From: Rhodospirillales bacterium
Lineage (GTDB): Bacteria; Pseudomonadota; Alphaproteobacteria; Rhodospirillales; JABHCV01
Direction: 5' to 3'
NCBI GenBank assembly: GCA_016776705.1
Contig: JADHSW010000179.1
Span: 1 to 5,821, forward strand
DNA length: 5,821 nt
Shown here: one piece after another, positions 5,573 through 5,821 of the stretch
How the letters are laid out: the number at the start of each line of letters is the position of its first letter
How positions within the stretch are numbered: position 1 is the first letter of the stretch
Notes under the pieces: model-generated
What the model saw: only the letters and a program-made list of their open reading frames with translations
The model's database searches: none
What the model was told of the DNA's origin: nothing
Made by a program: the position numbers and the translations under genes

Positions 5573-5821
5573 ATGGAAGAGATCAATTACCAGGACGATA
5601 ACCAGTTCTTTTCCGGCCACGTGGCTTGCGCAGGTTGCGTCGAAGCCTTGTCGCTGCGGGTTATTCTCAACACCGTCGGACCGGACGCCGTTGCCGTGGT
5701 TCCACCATCTTGCACCGCGGTGATTTGTGGCGGTTATCCCTTCAGTTCTGTAAAAATTCCTGTCTTTCATACTACCCTTGAATCAGGGGCGGCCTCGGCC
5801 AGTGGTGTGAAGCGCGCCTTG
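5573..5821 (+). CDS. 2-oxoacid:acceptor oxidoreductase, TPP-binding beta subunit, 3'-truncated
   Basis: The first 83 codons of a PorB-type beta subunit, cut by the window end with the frame still open. The hallmark start of the family is present: GHVACAGC (15-22), giving C19 and C22, then PPSCTAV with C47. These are three of the four cysteines expected to bind the proximal [4Fe-4S] cluster; the fourth should lie beyond the edge. VPPSC and VFHTTLESGAASASGVKRAL match the region in which relatives begin the TPP-binding half. The subunit takes the electrons released on decarboxylation and passes them toward the ferredoxin domain of the flavoprotein. ATG 5573 follows the alpha stop by 4 nt and has GGAG at 5562-5565, 7 nt upstream, inside the end of the alpha gene, so expression is likely coupled. 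The full family length is usually near 300 residues. Confidence 0.88.
   Translation, partial: MEEINYQDDNQFFSGHVACAGCVEALSLRVILNTVGPDAVAVVPPSCTAVICGGYPFSSVKIPVFHTTLESGAASASGVKRAL

Noticed and set aside
1..5821. CRISPR array, tRNA/rRNA genes, insertion sequences or phage genes
   Set aside because: No spaced repeat array, structural RNA signature, transposase motif or terminal repeat was seen on either strand.

Overview
The window comes from a bacterial chromosome, most likely a facultatively anaerobic or denitrifying proteobacterium. This rests on the moderately GC-rich and even codon use, the tight operon spacing, and the gene content: nitric-oxide/oxygen-handling families next to an oxygen-sensitive iron-sulfur 2-oxoacid oxidoreductase. 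The sequence does not allow a genus to be named. All supported genes are on the + strand, and the open frames on the - strand are shadows.

Region 1 (1-2020) is the end of an operon of three translationally coupled genes. They are a 5'-truncated DUF2249 protein, a 12-helix membrane protein resembling the NnrS / heme-copper-oxidase subunit I fold, and a soluble hemerythrin-like diiron protein. The stop and start codons abut (TAA/GTG at 198-203) or overlap (ATGA at 1511-1514). These families often occur together in denitrification and nitrosative-stress loci. The operon ends in a perfect 10-bp hairpin (2008-2029) whose apex contains the hemerythrin stop codon.

Region 2 (2021-2194) is a 174-bp AT-rich intergenic stretch. 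It holds an 18-bp perfect inverted repeat (TTGGCA-N6-TGCCAA), three GCAAATT repeats spaced close to whole helical turns, and a GCTAA-N5-TTAGC palindrome just before the next ribosome-binding site. It probably carries the promoter and operators of the next operon, but no convincing FNR/Dnr box or sigma-54 promoter was found.

Region 3 (2195 to the right edge) is a second operon encoding a four-part 2-oxoacid:acceptor oxidoreductase. The order is gamma subunit, a GltD-like FAD oxidoreductase fused to a 2[4Fe-4S] ferredoxin domain, alpha subunit, and TPP-binding beta subunit (truncated at the window end). Together they should decarboxylate a 2-oxoacid oxidatively with CoA to an acyl-CoA. Electrons would pass from TPP through the iron-sulfur clusters to the FAD protein and then to a pyridine nucleotide rather than only to free ferredoxin, or run in reverse. 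The substrate (pyruvate, phenylglyoxylate, 2-oxoglutarate or other) cannot be fixed from the window. The second nucleotide-binding site lacks the usual Tyr-Arg-Arg of NADPH-type GltD proteins, which points to NAD(H) or an altered acceptor.
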